The position numbers and the translations under genes are program-made. Source: Sphingobacteriaceae bacterium (GTDB lineage: Bacteria > Bacteroidota > Bacteroidia > Sphingobacteriales > Sphingobacteriaceae). From it: a stretch of DNA of 43,893 nucleotides. The stretch lies in the NCBI GenBank assembly GCA_947479815.1, contig CANKAT010000021.1, positions 1 to 43,893 on the forward strand. The letters run 5' to 3'. The notes beneath the pieces were generated by a model. The model worked only from the letters and a program-made list of their open reading frames with translations. It was not told the DNA's origin and did not search any database. Positions within the stretch are counted from its first letter, which is position 1, and every line of letters starts with the position of its first letter. Positions 36,608 through 43,688 of the stretch are shown here, piece after piece.

Positions 36608-37702
36608 ATGAAAATACAAAAACTACTACAGGCATTACTTTGGCTTTCTTTACTTACTCTTTTAGGAGTTATCCTATTAGTTCAACTCGGTTATGAAATG
36701 GAAGCAAAGGCAATGACCATTATTTTCTTTATTTTTCTTCTGGCAGGAATTAATTCATCGAAATTTTTAAAAGGTTTTTCATATACAATATGGGTGATAG
36801 CTGCTGCAGCATTAAGTATGATTTTTCCATCTTCTATTACAAATATTGGTGGATTTAATACAGAGAACTTGATTGTTCCTTTAATCCAGCTAATTATGTT
36901 TGGTATGGGTACTACCATGGGAATAAAAGATTTTTCAGGAGTATTAAAAATGCCTAAGGGTGTGATCATTGGAGTTGGTCTTCATTTCACCTTTATGCCT
37001 CTTATTGCCTTACTTCTAACAAGCACAATGAATTTTACTCCTGAAATTGCTGCAGGGATAGTACTAATTGGCTGTGTTCCTTGCGGGGTATCATCCAATA
37101 TATTAAACTTTCTATCAAAAGGAAATCTTGCACTTTCTATTACCATCACCTCAATTGCAACATTGATATCGCCAATTGTTACACCATTTTTGATGCAGCA
37201 AATTGCCGGACAATTTATACCTATTGATTTACCTAGCATGATTTTAAGTATTAGCAAAATGATTTTTGCACCATTAATTGCTGGGATTGTTTTCAATAAA
37301 ATATTTGGAAATCGTAGCGCTTGGCTTAATGCAACCATGCCATTGGTAGCGATGGGAGCTAATGTATTTATTATTGCAGTTATTGTTGCAGCTGGAAGAG
37401 AAAGCTTATTAACAATTGGACTCTTATTATTTGTAGCAGCGATTATACACAATGCCATGGGCTTTATATTAGGATACTGGGCAAGTCGTCTTTTAAGAAT
37501 GAATAAAAGAGATAGTAGAACTATTGCGATTGAGGTTGGGCTTCAGAATGGCGGAATGGCGGCTGGAATAGCCTTTGAACTCGGAAGGGCAGCTACAATG
37601 GGCCTCTACCCTGCCATCTTTGGAACTTGGATGGATATATCAGGTTCTTTCCTTGCTAATTGGTGGAGAAAAGAACCCGTTGACGATACAATTCCTGAAT
37701 AA
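36608..37702 (+). CDS. bile-acid:sodium symporter (BASS) family transporter
   Basis: A 364-residue membrane protein with nine or ten helices. The family's sodium and substrate site motifs are GCVPCGVSSNILNFLSKGNL (helix 4 crossover region) and EVGLQNGGMAAGIAFELG (helix 9). BASS proteins import organic anions such as bile acids, pyruvate or pantoate with sodium; the ligand here is not predictable. Bacterial homologues are often next to catabolic genes. It is divergent from the cytochrome/DUF1553 operon and convergent with the M81 peptidase gene, sharing a bidirectional terminator. Confidence 0.92.
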   Translation: MKIQKLLQALLWLSLLTLLGVILLVQLGYEMEAKAMTIIFFIFLLAGINSSKFLKGFSYTIWVIAAAALSMIFPSSITNIGGFNTENLIVPLIQLIMFGMGTTMGIKDFSGVLKMPKGVIIGVGLHFTFMPLIALLLTSTMNFTPEIAAGIVLIGCVPCGVSSNILNFLSKGNLALSITITSIATLISPIVTPFLMQQIAGQFIPIDLPSMILSISKMIFAPLIAGIVFNKIFGNRSAWLNATMPLVAMGANVFIIAVIVAAGRESLLTIGLLLFVAAIIHNAMGFILGYWASRLLRMNKRDSRTIAIEVGLQNGGMAAGIAFELGRAATMGLYPAIFGTWMDISGSFLANWWRKEPVDDTIPE

Positions 37703-37713
37703 ATTATAAAAAT

Positions 37714-37750
37714 AAAAAACCCTGAATCGTTAAATGATTCAGGGTTTTTT
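37714..37750. terminator. bidirectional rho-independent terminator
   Basis: A 15-bp perfect stem, AAAAAACCCTGAATC (37714-37728) with GATTCAGGGTTTTTT (37736-37750), and a 7-base loop. The A and T runs at both sides serve the convergent symporter and M81 peptidase genes equally. Confidence 0.92.
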
Positions 37751-37821
37751 ATTGATCAAATGTTTTGTAGAAATACTATCTAAGTACAATTAAATTAATC
37801 GGGAACCAGTGCGATTAACGA

Positions 37822-39393
37822 TTACTTTTTAGATTTTTCTATTCCAAATAATCCTTCACGTATATTATAATATTTAAACCAGGTTGGATTTATTGCAGTT
37901 GCTCCAGGACTATCTACTGAAATTAGTTTGGAGGCAAAAGGCTCGTAAGCTGCACGGGGGGCAATAGCTCCTTTAACAACAAGAATCTTTTGGCGTTCTA
38001 CATAAACACCGTTAGAAATAAAGATATGAGCACTATTAGGGCTAGCGCGTTCGGTGGTGATCAGCAATAAATTGGGTTCATCTAATGTAGATCCTGCAAC
38101 CTGTATAACCGCAGTATTACCCATATTCCAGTAACGTCCGCCACCATGACGAATTTCTGTTTCAAGGTAACGTCCAACATTTAAGGAACGAACCTCTCCT
38201 TTAATTCTGACCGGTTTTCCATGCATATTGTCTGATTTACCACCCACAGAAAAATCAAATGATTTTCCAACACCGGCTTTTTCTGCAATCTTATAGCCCT
38301 CAGGATCATAAACTACCATAGCCCATCCCTTAGCTCCCTGCTTAACTAATTCTTCAAGCATGAAAGAACTATCACCTGTTGAACCACCACCAATATTATC
38401 ACCCATATCAATAAGAATCACAGGCCGACCTTCATGCGCCATCGCCATTTTTACAGCCTCAGCAGGTTTTGGATTATTTATTCGAGTACTTTCTCGGGTA
38501 TCCCAAAGCATTTGAGATAAGCGGTTAGCTTCTTTATCAGCCAAAGCCTTATTGTTATCAGTAACTACTACAACTGAAGGGCCCATTGAGGGAACATCCG
38601 CATATTGATATCCTCCTGAAACACTAACTGCCAAAACTCCTGGAAGCTTTTCCACATTTTTACTTTCCAAAGTGATTGGAAGCAATGGATTAGCATAGGT
38701 ATTCTGGAATGCAATGTTATAAATCATAGGTGCTTTAACTAAGCTTTGAACAGGTTTTACCTTTCCACTTACAATTTTAGCCATAATCTCTGCTGCCTGA
38801 AATCCGCGGTCATACGTATCTAAATGCGGATTCTCCTTAAAGGTGATCAGTACATTACATAATTCAACCATTTTAGGGGTAATATTCGCATGAAAATCAT
38901 GAGTAACAACAATCGGCATAGTGGGTCCAAACGCATTTCGAACTCTTCTAACCACCTCTTCATCTCCACTTGGATAACTTTCAACCACCATGGCACCATG
39001 CAGATTTAAGAGAATTCCTTGAAGTTTAGGTCCTGCTTTTAGACTTGAAATTATCTCATTCATAATCGTGTTAAATGCTTTATCTGTAACAGGACCTCTT
39101 GGCGTAGCCGAAGTATTTAGAGTTGGATAAAGTTCAAGGCCGAATTGTTTGGCTCCTTCGATATAACCTGCACTTGTTGTTTTGGCTGTTGAACCTGCGA
39201 AAAAACGCTTGGACCTAAGCTCTTGACTTTCACCAAGTGTTACATGGAAATCTGATAGCTCTGTTTTTATTACGTTGAAGCTATTAGACTCATGTGCAAT
39301 ACCCGCAACACCAATGATTGGTTTTACTTGAGAAAGAGCTGGAAATGAAACTATAATTAATAAAAAAATAGTTCTTAATTGATTGTTGATCAT
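37822..39393 (-). CDS. M81 (MlrC/microcystinase-like) metallopeptidase family protein
   Basis: A 523-residue secreted protein (signal peptide: hydrophobic stretch TIFLLIIVSFPALSQ). Family motifs are GIAHESNSFN, VVTHDFHANITPKM (metal ligands), NPHLDTYDRG and DMGDNIGGGSTGDSSFMLEEL. MlrC, the founding member, completes microcystin breakdown, but homologues are widespread in bacteria that never meet microcystin, so the substrate is not implied. The signal peptide places it in the periplasm. It is convergent with the BASS symporter gene. A TATTGT-GT-ACAATA palindrome lies 17 bases upstream. Confidence 0.92.
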   Translation of the reverse strand: MINNQLRTIFLLIIVSFPALSQVKPIIGVAGIAHESNSFNVIKTELSDFHVTLGESQELRSKRFFAGSTAKTTSAGYIEGAKQFGLELYPTLNTSATPRGPVTDKAFNTIMNEIISSLKAGPKLQGILLNLHGAMVVESYPSGDEEVVRRVRNAFGPTMPIVVTHDFHANITPKMVELCNVLITFKENPHLDTYDRGFQAAEIMAKIVSGKVKPVQSLVKAPMIYNIAFQNTYANPLLPITLESKNVEKLPGVLAVSVSGGYQYADVPSMGPSVVVVTDNNKALADKEANRLSQMLWDTRESTRINNPKPAEAVKMAMAHEGRPVILIDMGDNIGGGSTGDSSFMLEELVKQGAKGWAMVVYDPEGYKIAEKAGVGKSFDFSVGGKSDNMHGKPVRIKGEVRSLNVGRYLETEIRHGGGRYWNMGNTAVIQVAGSTLDEPNLLLITTERASPNSAHIFISNGVYVERQKILVVKGAIAPRAAYEPFASKLISVDSPGATAINPTWFKYYNIREGLFGIEKSKK

Positions 39394-39410
39394 CGATTTA
39401 TGATTAATAA

Positions 39411-39424
39411 TATTGTGTACAATA
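39411..39424 (-). promoter_or_regulatory. 14-base palindrome upstream of the M81 peptidase gene
   Basis: TATTGT-GT-ACAATA, six-base arms with a two-base centre, 17 bases before the ATG at 39393. It is a plausible operator; no promoter consensus is visible beside it. Confidence 0.3.
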
Positions 39425-39495
39425 AAACTACAATAAAATTTGAATTTTGAAAAAAATAAGATAATGAAGTGGAAAGAAATTTCTGGCTAATGATC

Positions 39496-39538
39496 AAAAA
39501 AAAATCCGGATCATACATTTGATAATGTTGATCCGGAT
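39496..39538 (-). terminator. rho-independent terminator of tRNA-Arg
   Basis: Minus-strand stem ATCCGGATC / GATCCGGAT (9 bp) with a 17-base loop, followed by eight Ts. It starts four bases after the tRNA 3' end. Confidence 0.85.
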
Positions 39539-39541
39539 CTG

Positions 39542-39615
39542 TACGCCCATTAGGATTCGAACCTAAGACCTACGGTTTAGAAAACCGTTGCTCTATCCAG
39601 CTGAGCTATGGGCGC
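39542..39615 (-). tRNA. tRNA-Arg(UCU)
   Basis: A 74-base class I tRNA read on the minus strand. Acceptor arms are GCGCCCA and TGGGCGT (first pair G-T), discriminator A, CCA not encoded. The anticodon stem-loop ACGGT-TTTCTAA-ACCGT gives anticodon TCT, reading AGA and AGG. The D-arm has AGCTCAGCTGGATAGAGC and the T-loop is GTTCGAATC. It has its own promoter and terminator, so it is a single-gene unit. Unlike the two tRNA-Ser genes it has no downstream repeat unit. Confidence 0.96.
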
Positions 39616-39624
39616 ATTCTGCGA

Positions 39625-39655
39625 CAAAAGTATAAAAACATCACAAAAACTCAAA
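39625..39655 (-). promoter_or_regulatory. sigma-A promoter of tRNA-Arg
   Basis: Minus strand: TTTG at 39655-39652, a 19-base spacer, TACTTTTG at 39632-39625. The -7 sequence and spacing are identical to those of tRNA-Ser(UGA). Confidence 0.85.
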
Positions 39656-39771
39656 CTAAAGAACACATTTTATGAATAATATAAAACAAAAATTAATCAA
39701 TAGTACACATCTGCCTGAACCTCAGGTTTACTAGTAAGGTTAATGATGCTTAGGTATCTCATAGAAATTGC

Positions 39772-39779
39772 TATTTTTG
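39772..39779 (+). promoter_or_regulatory. -7 promoter element for the PgpH-like gene
   Basis: TATTTTTG matches TAnnTTTG. TTAG at 39750-39753, 18 bases upstream, is a weak -33. The TTG start at 39796 is 17 bases downstream. Confidence 0.5.
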
Positions 39780-39795
39780 ACCTAAACAACAAACA

Positions 39796-41874
39796 TTGGC
39801 AAAACTCAACAAGCAATTACACCTGATTCTCTTTCGCAAATACAGTTCAAACCTGAAATTTGCAATGATGGCATTATGTGTAATTTTTGTTACCCTCTCA
39901 CTGCCAAAACAAGCTCGTTTCAGATTTGAATATGAAAAGGGTAAAACCTGGATGCAAAAAGATCTTTACTCTCCAAATAGTTTTTCTATTCGAAAAACCA
40001 ATGAAGAAATTAAAATAGATAGAGATGAAATCCTGAAATCTGTATTTCCTATTTACCAGAATGATATTCAACTTGTAGAAAATGCAATAGATGCATATAG
40101 CTCAGAATTTGAAACCAAGTGGAAAAGTTCAGGAAACCCTGAAAATAGTAAAAAAATATACTTTGATGCTGGCAATTCTATTCTTAAGAATATGTATGCC
40201 CGTGGGCTAATTAATCCCGTTAAAAAGTATCAACGTAACGGTCTGAATTACAATTTTAATTTAGTCTTAAATAATGTATCTACGCAGCTTAACACTACAG
40301 ATGCGTTCCTTGTATCAGATTCTATCCAATTAATTAAGCAACAAATAAAATCATATGTTATTATTGAAAATCGAGAATGGCTAATTAAATTAATAGCTAA
40401 TCATCTAAAGGCAAATTATGTTTATGATGAGGTATTAACAGATAAACTAGAAGAAAATGCTTTAAACAGCCTCTCAACAACCAGAGGAATGGTACAAAAA
40501 GGTGAGCTTATAGTTGCTAAAGGAACAATGGTCAATTCTGTAATTTATCAAAAGCTTGAATCTTTAAGAGCTGCTTATGAGGAAGATGCCAAGGTTGTTG
40601 GTAATCGTAATCTGATATTATTAGGACAATTTTTACTATCAGGATTAATCATTGCCTTGTTAATAGTGTTTCTATTTCTTTTCAGAAAGGATATTTATGC
40701 AGATAACAGGCAATTAGCACTTATTCTTCTAGTAATTACCGGGATGCTTGTTGGATTATCTTGGGCCGTTCGCATTAACATTCCGAGTGTTTATTATATC
40801 CCATTCTGTATAGTACCCATTATCATTAGGATATTATTTGATACGCGATTAGCTCTAAACATACACTTGCTGGTAGTTCTTATTGCCGGTTTTTTTGTAC
40901 CCAATAGCTTTGAATTTGCTTTTTTGCAAATATCAGCAGGTATGGTTGCGATCTACAGCATCAAGAATCTTATAAAAAGAGAGCAGTTTCTTATTTCAGC
41001 ACTTCTGATTTTATTGAACTATTTTATTGCTTTTACAGGAATTTCGTTGATTAGAGATGGTTCTGTGACCGATATAGAATGGTTAAATTTCGTGCCTTTT
41101 ATTTTTAGTGTATTATTTTCATTATTGGCATACCCTCTAATTTATGCATTTGAAAGAATGTTTGGTATAACTTCGGATGTTACCTTAATGGAATTGACCA
41201 ATACCAATTCTAAATTACTTCGAGAACTTGCATTAAAAGCACCAGGAAGTTTTCATCACTCCTTACAGGTTGCCAATCTTGCTGAGGCTGCGATCTTCAA
41301 GATTGGGGGGAATACCTTACTTGTGCGTGCCGGAGCCTTATATCACGATATTGGCAAGACTGTTAATACACAGTATTTCATTGAAAATCAAAATAGAGGA
41401 AGCAATCCACATGATACCATTTCGTATGAGCAAAGTGCCCAAATTATTATTCAGCATGTACATAAAGGCGTTGAAATTGCCAAGAAGAATAATATTCCTG
41501 AAATGATCATCGACTTTATCCGAACTCACCATGGAAATACGAGGGTTGATTATTTTTATCAATCTTTTTTAAAAAATTTTCCTGAAAAGTTTGTGGATGA
41601 AAATATTTTTAGATACCCTGGACCTATCCCATTTTCAAAAGAAACAGCTGTATTAATGTTGGCTGATTCTGTAGAAGCAGCATCAAGAAGTTTAAAGGAA
41701 CCAGACGCAATAAGTATAAGCGACTTGGTAGAACGTATCATTGATTATAAGCTTGATCAGGGTCAATTAACAAATAGTAATATAACTCTAAAGGATATTG
41801 ACACCATCAAATTGATTTTTAAAACTATGCTCATGGGTATTTATCATGTTCGTATCGATTATGAAATCGATTAA
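39796..41874 (+). CDS. PgpH-like membrane HD phosphodiesterase
   Basis: A 692-residue inner-membrane protein. After a first membrane helix (about 22-40) comes an extracytoplasmic 7TMR-HDED domain (about 45-265), then seven membrane helices (about 270-455), then a cytoplasmic HD domain. The HD metal residues are visible in FHHSLQVANLAEAA (near residue 487), LYHDIGKT (near 514), THHGNTRVDYFYQ and MLADSVEAASRSL. PgpH-type proteins hydrolyse cyclic di-AMP to pApA, so this is a likely c-di-AMP phosphodiesterase. The start is a TTG; the -7 box just upstream leaves no earlier option. No diadenylate cyclase gene lies in the window. Confidence 0.92.
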   Translation: MAKLNKQLHLILFRKYSSNLKFAMMALCVIFVTLSLPKQARFRFEYEKGKTWMQKDLYSPNSFSIRKTNEEIKIDRDEILKSVFPIYQNDIQLVENAIDAYSSEFETKWKSSGNPENSKKIYFDAGNSILKNMYARGLINPVKKYQRNGLNYNFNLVLNNVSTQLNTTDAFLVSDSIQLIKQQIKSYVIIENREWLIKLIANHLKANYVYDEVLTDKLEENALNSLSTTRGMVQKGELIVAKGTMVNSVIYQKLESLRAAYEEDAKVVGNRNLILLGQFLLSGLIIALLIVFLFLFRKDIYADNRQLALILLVITGMLVGLSWAVRINIPSVYYIPFCIVPIIIRILFDTRLALNIHLLVVLIAGFFVPNSFEFAFLQISAGMVAIYSIKNLIKREQFLISALLILLNYFIAFTGISLIRDGSVTDIEWLNFVPFIFSVLFSLLAYPLIYAFERMFGITSDVTLMELTNTNSKLLRELALKAPGSFHHSLQVANLAEAAIFKIGGNTLLVRAGALYHDIGKTVNTQYFIENQNRGSNPHDTISYEQSAQIIIQHVHKGVEIAKKNNIPEMIIDFIRTHHGNTRVDYFYQSFLKNFPEKFVDENIFRYPGPIPFSKETAVLMLADSVEAASRSLKEPDAISISDLVERIIDYKLDQGQLTNSNITLKDIDTIKLIFKTMLMGIYHVRIDYEID

Positions 41875-41961
41875 CATGAACCTAATTAATTATTAATCTA
41901 ACTAGTTATCAAGCTTTTATTCTTCAGCAAAAATAAATTACAGATTCATTTCAAAATATTT

Positions 41962-41991
41962 TTTGCCAGGCTGACTGATTTGCTATATTTG
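41962..41991 (+). promoter_or_regulatory. sigma-A promoter of tRNA-Ser(GCU)
   Basis: TTTG at 41962-41965, an 18-base spacer, TATATTTG at 41984-41991. The mature tRNA starts 31 bases after the -7 box. Confidence 0.75.
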
Positions 41992-42021
41992 CAGTCCTCT
42001 AAAAAGGATTTTTAATTTAAA

Positions 42022-42108
42022 GGAGAGATGCCTGAGTGGCCGAAAGGAACAGTTTGCTAAACTGTCGTACTGGCAACGGTACCGAGGGTTCGAATCCCTC
42101 TCTCTCCG
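42022..42108 (+). tRNA. tRNA-Ser(GCU)
   Basis: A class II tRNA, 87 bases. Acceptor arms are GGAGAGA and TCTCTCC, discriminator G at 42108; CCA is not encoded (followed by CAA). The anticodon stem-loop ACAGT-TTGCTAA-ACTGT gives anticodon GCT, reading AGC and AGU. The long variable arm and GTTCGAATC T-loop are present. It shares the acceptor pattern GGAGAG with tRNA-Ser(UGA), as expected for one synthetase. Confidence 0.96.
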
Positions 42109-42276
42109 CAACCTAAATGCTGTTCCACCTCTGGTGGAGCGGCATTTTTTATTTAAGGATCATCAAGCTTGCTTGAATGGTCGAAAAAATAAAAAATGGC
42201 GACAAGCGCAGCGGCAGCATTTGGTTTGAAGGTCCCCCCTTCGGGGATCAATGGTAATTAATCCCGTCTCTTCTTG
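42093..42276 (+). repeat. single tRNA-tailed repeat unit after tRNA-Ser(GCU)
   Basis: AATCCC recurs at 42260, 167 bases after its position in the tRNA (42093), followed by GTCTCTTCTTG, a degenerate copy of this tRNA's end (TCTCTCTCCG) rather than of tRNA-Ser(UGA). The unit has the same layout as those at 28.5-29.0 kb: terminator hairpin, GGCATTTTTTATTT arm, a spacer, AAAATAAAAAATGG arm, GCAGCATTT closing against AAATGCTG, then GGGGATC near the end and an ATCCC that can pair with GGGAT. No protein is encoded. From 42277 to 42330 nothing else is recognised. Confidence 0.8.
42124..42154 (+). terminator. terminator of tRNA-Ser(GCU)
   Basis: Stem TCCACC / GGTGGA with a 3-base loop (42124-42138), then GCGGCA and a T run at 42145-42150. 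Equivalent in position and form to the terminator after tRNA-Ser(UGA), but with different stem bases that preserve pairing. Confidence 0.65.
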
Positions 42277-42330
42277 TAGCTTTACAATGTTATAAGGAAC
42301 TCAAATAAACCGCAATAAAATAACACCAAA

Positions 42331-42357
42331 GGAAACTGCTGCGAAAAATCGTCTAAT
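42331..42357 (+). promoter_or_regulatory. candidate ECF-type promoter of the sigma-factor gene
   Basis: GGAAAC at 42331-42336 and TCGTCTAAT at 42349-42357, separated by 12 bases (13 bases to CGTC). GGAAAC-like -35 and CGTC-like -10 elements are common in ECF promoters, though the spacer is shorter than the usual 15-17. The sigma ATG lies 44 bases downstream. Confidence 0.4.
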
Positions 42358-42401
42358 CAATTACCGCCATGTTTTAAATATTTTAAAGAACTAAAGCATT
42401 A

Positions 42402-42917
42402 ATGACATTTGAAGAAATTTATTTTGAACATTATAAAATGGTTTTTAACCTTGCATTGCAGTATGTTCAGAATATACAAGATGCAGAAGAAATCACACAA
42501 GATATTTTTGTAAAAGTTGGCGACAATCTTAATTCCTTCAAAAATCAGTCTAGTTTAAAGACCTGGATATATCGTATTTCCATAAACCAAGCACTGGACT
42601 TTATAAAAGCCAAAAAATCTCAAAAAAGAAATTTTCTTTCCTCCATATTCAGCTTGAATGATGAAAACTTCAAATTTGAACCTGCAAATTTCAATCATCC
42701 CGGAATAGAATTAGAACATAAAGAAGGTTATAAAAAAATATTTGAAGCCATAAACAAGCTTTCAGACAATCAAAAAACAGTTATTATTTTGCTGAAAATT
42801 GAAGATAAATCTCAGGCAGAAACAGCAGAAATAATGAATTTAAGCGTAAAAGCCTTAGAGTCGTTGTTTCAAAGAGCCAAAAAGAATTTAGGAATTTTGT
42901 TAAACACCAAAGGATGA
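42402..42917 (+). CDS. ECF-type RNA polymerase sigma factor
   Basis: A 171-residue sigma-70 family protein with only regions 2 and 4. Region 2 (about 5-75) has AEEITQDIFVKV and TWIYRISINQALDFIKAKK; region 4 (about 115-168) has the helix-turn-helix SQAETAEIMNLSVKALESLF. ECF factors direct polymerase to a small regulon and are usually held by a membrane anti-sigma. Here the next gene overlaps by four bases (ATGA) and encodes a short one-TM protein, then a membrane-anchored Spy/CnrX-like protein. That order suggests an envelope- or metal-responsive system. Confidence 0.94.
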   Translation: MTFEEIYFEHYKMVFNLALQYVQNIQDAEEITQDIFVKVGDNLNSFKNQSSLKTWIYRISINQALDFIKAKKSQKRNFLSSIFSLNDENFKFEPANFNHPGIELEHKEGYKKIFEAINKLSDNQKTVIILLKIEDKSQAETAEIMNLSVKALESLFQRAKKNLGILLNTKG

Positions 42918-43192
42918 TCATGAAAAATTCGTCTAATACAGATATGAAGGAAGTATTTGAAAAACTGGCCAATATAAAAATGGCAGAGCCAAGTGAAACC
43001 TTGTACGCACAAACGTTAATCAGACTAAAAAGGCAAAATGTAATTCCTTTGTTTTGGGTTAGAGCTGTGGCTTGTTTATTGATAGTTTTTATCATGACGG
43101 AATTTTACATCGCTTCCAATAAAACCAATTACTCTGACAATGACCTTTCAATTGTAATCTACAAACCCAATAATCTTTTATACAATGAATAA
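42914..43192 (+). CDS. short one-TM protein, candidate anti-sigma factor
   Basis: A 92-residue protein with an N-terminal cytoplasmic part of about 45 residues, one membrane helix (about 50-66, FWVRAVACLLIVFIMTEF) and a short periplasmic tail. It matches no family I recognise. Size and topology match CnrY-type anti-sigma factors (about 95 residues, one helix). It overlaps the sigma gene by four bases and the next gene by eight. An ATG at 42920 is an alternative start. The function is inferred from position only. Confidence 0.75.
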   Translation: MIMKNSSNTDMKEVFEKLANIKMAEPSETLYAQTLIRLKRQNVIPLFWVRAVACLLIVFIMTEFYIASNKTNYSDNDLSIVIYKPNNLLYNE

Positions 43193-43622
43193 ATTTAAAT
43201 TTTTAAAATTAATCATTATTGGACTATTACTTTCCAATGGAATTTTGTTGTTTATGCTATTCAAAGAGCATATTAGAAGAGATGGGCCCAAAACTATCAT
43301 CATTGAAAAATTGCATTTTGATAAGGAACAAATTAAAAATTACGAAACCTATATTCAAAAACATCGTAAGGCCATAAATAATAATGAAGCTATTTTAAAT
43401 AAGTTAAGAGGCAGTTTATTTGAACAACTTAAATATCAGCAGGATACTACTAAGATTGATTCTTTAATTTCAAAAATTGCGATGCAACAAAACCTCGCAG
43501 AGAAGATCAATTACAATCATTTCTTAGAAATAAAACGCCTGTGCAAACCTTCCCAACAAAAGTACTTTGATGAGCTAACAACTGAAATCGCGAATCTATT
43601 TTCTTCAAAAGAAAGGAAATAA
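43185..43622 (+). CDS. membrane-anchored Spy/CpxP/CnrX-like periplasmic sensor
   Basis: A 145-residue protein: an N-terminal membrane helix (about 6-25, FLKLIIIGLLLSNGILLFML), then an all-helical periplasmic domain. The C-terminal NHFLEIKRLCKPSQQKYFDE is the heavy-metal-resistance/Spy family pattern (HF..I..LC.P.QQ..FD). Candidate metal ligands are His in KLHFDKE, QKHRK and NHF, and the Cys. CnrX, of similar length and topology, senses nickel and cobalt and controls the CnrY-CnrH pair. Its start overlaps the preceding gene, so translation is coupled. Sensing of metal or unfolded protein is inferred. Confidence 0.8.
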   Translation: MNKFKFLKLIIIGLLLSNGILLFMLFKEHIRRDGPKTIIIEKLHFDKEQIKNYETYIQKHRKAINNNEAILNKLRGSLFEQLKYQQDTTKIDSLISKIAMQQNLAEKINYNHFLEIKRLCKPSQQKYFDELTTEIANLFSSKERK

Positions 43623-43640
43623 TTCAGTACATCGTCTAAT
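43615..43640 (+). promoter_or_regulatory. candidate ECF-type promoter upstream of the outer-membrane gene
   Basis: GGAAAT at 43615-43620 and TCGTCTAAT at 43632-43640 repeat the arrangement seen before the sigma gene. The ATG is 48 bases downstream. A hairpin TTGAAGC/GCTTCAA (43648-43666) lies in the leader. Confidence 0.4.
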
Positions 43641-43688
43641 AAAAAAGTTGAAGCAATAAGCTTCAAAATAAACTTAACTATTAGATAA

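Noticed and set aside
36691-37458. Long minus-strand frames (92 and 158 codons) inside the symporter gene
   Set aside because: They are antisense to a hydrophobic protein, which often yields long open frames; the plus-strand protein has clear BASS motifs.
37822-39393. Microcystin-degradation (mlr) cluster
   Set aside because: Only an MlrC-like family member is present; mlrA and mlrB are absent and the neighbouring transporter is not MlrD-like.
42784-43095. 103-codon minus-strand frame across the sigma and small-protein genes
   Set aside because: It is antisense to two recognisable plus-strand genes, and its hydrophobic character mirrors AT-rich codons.
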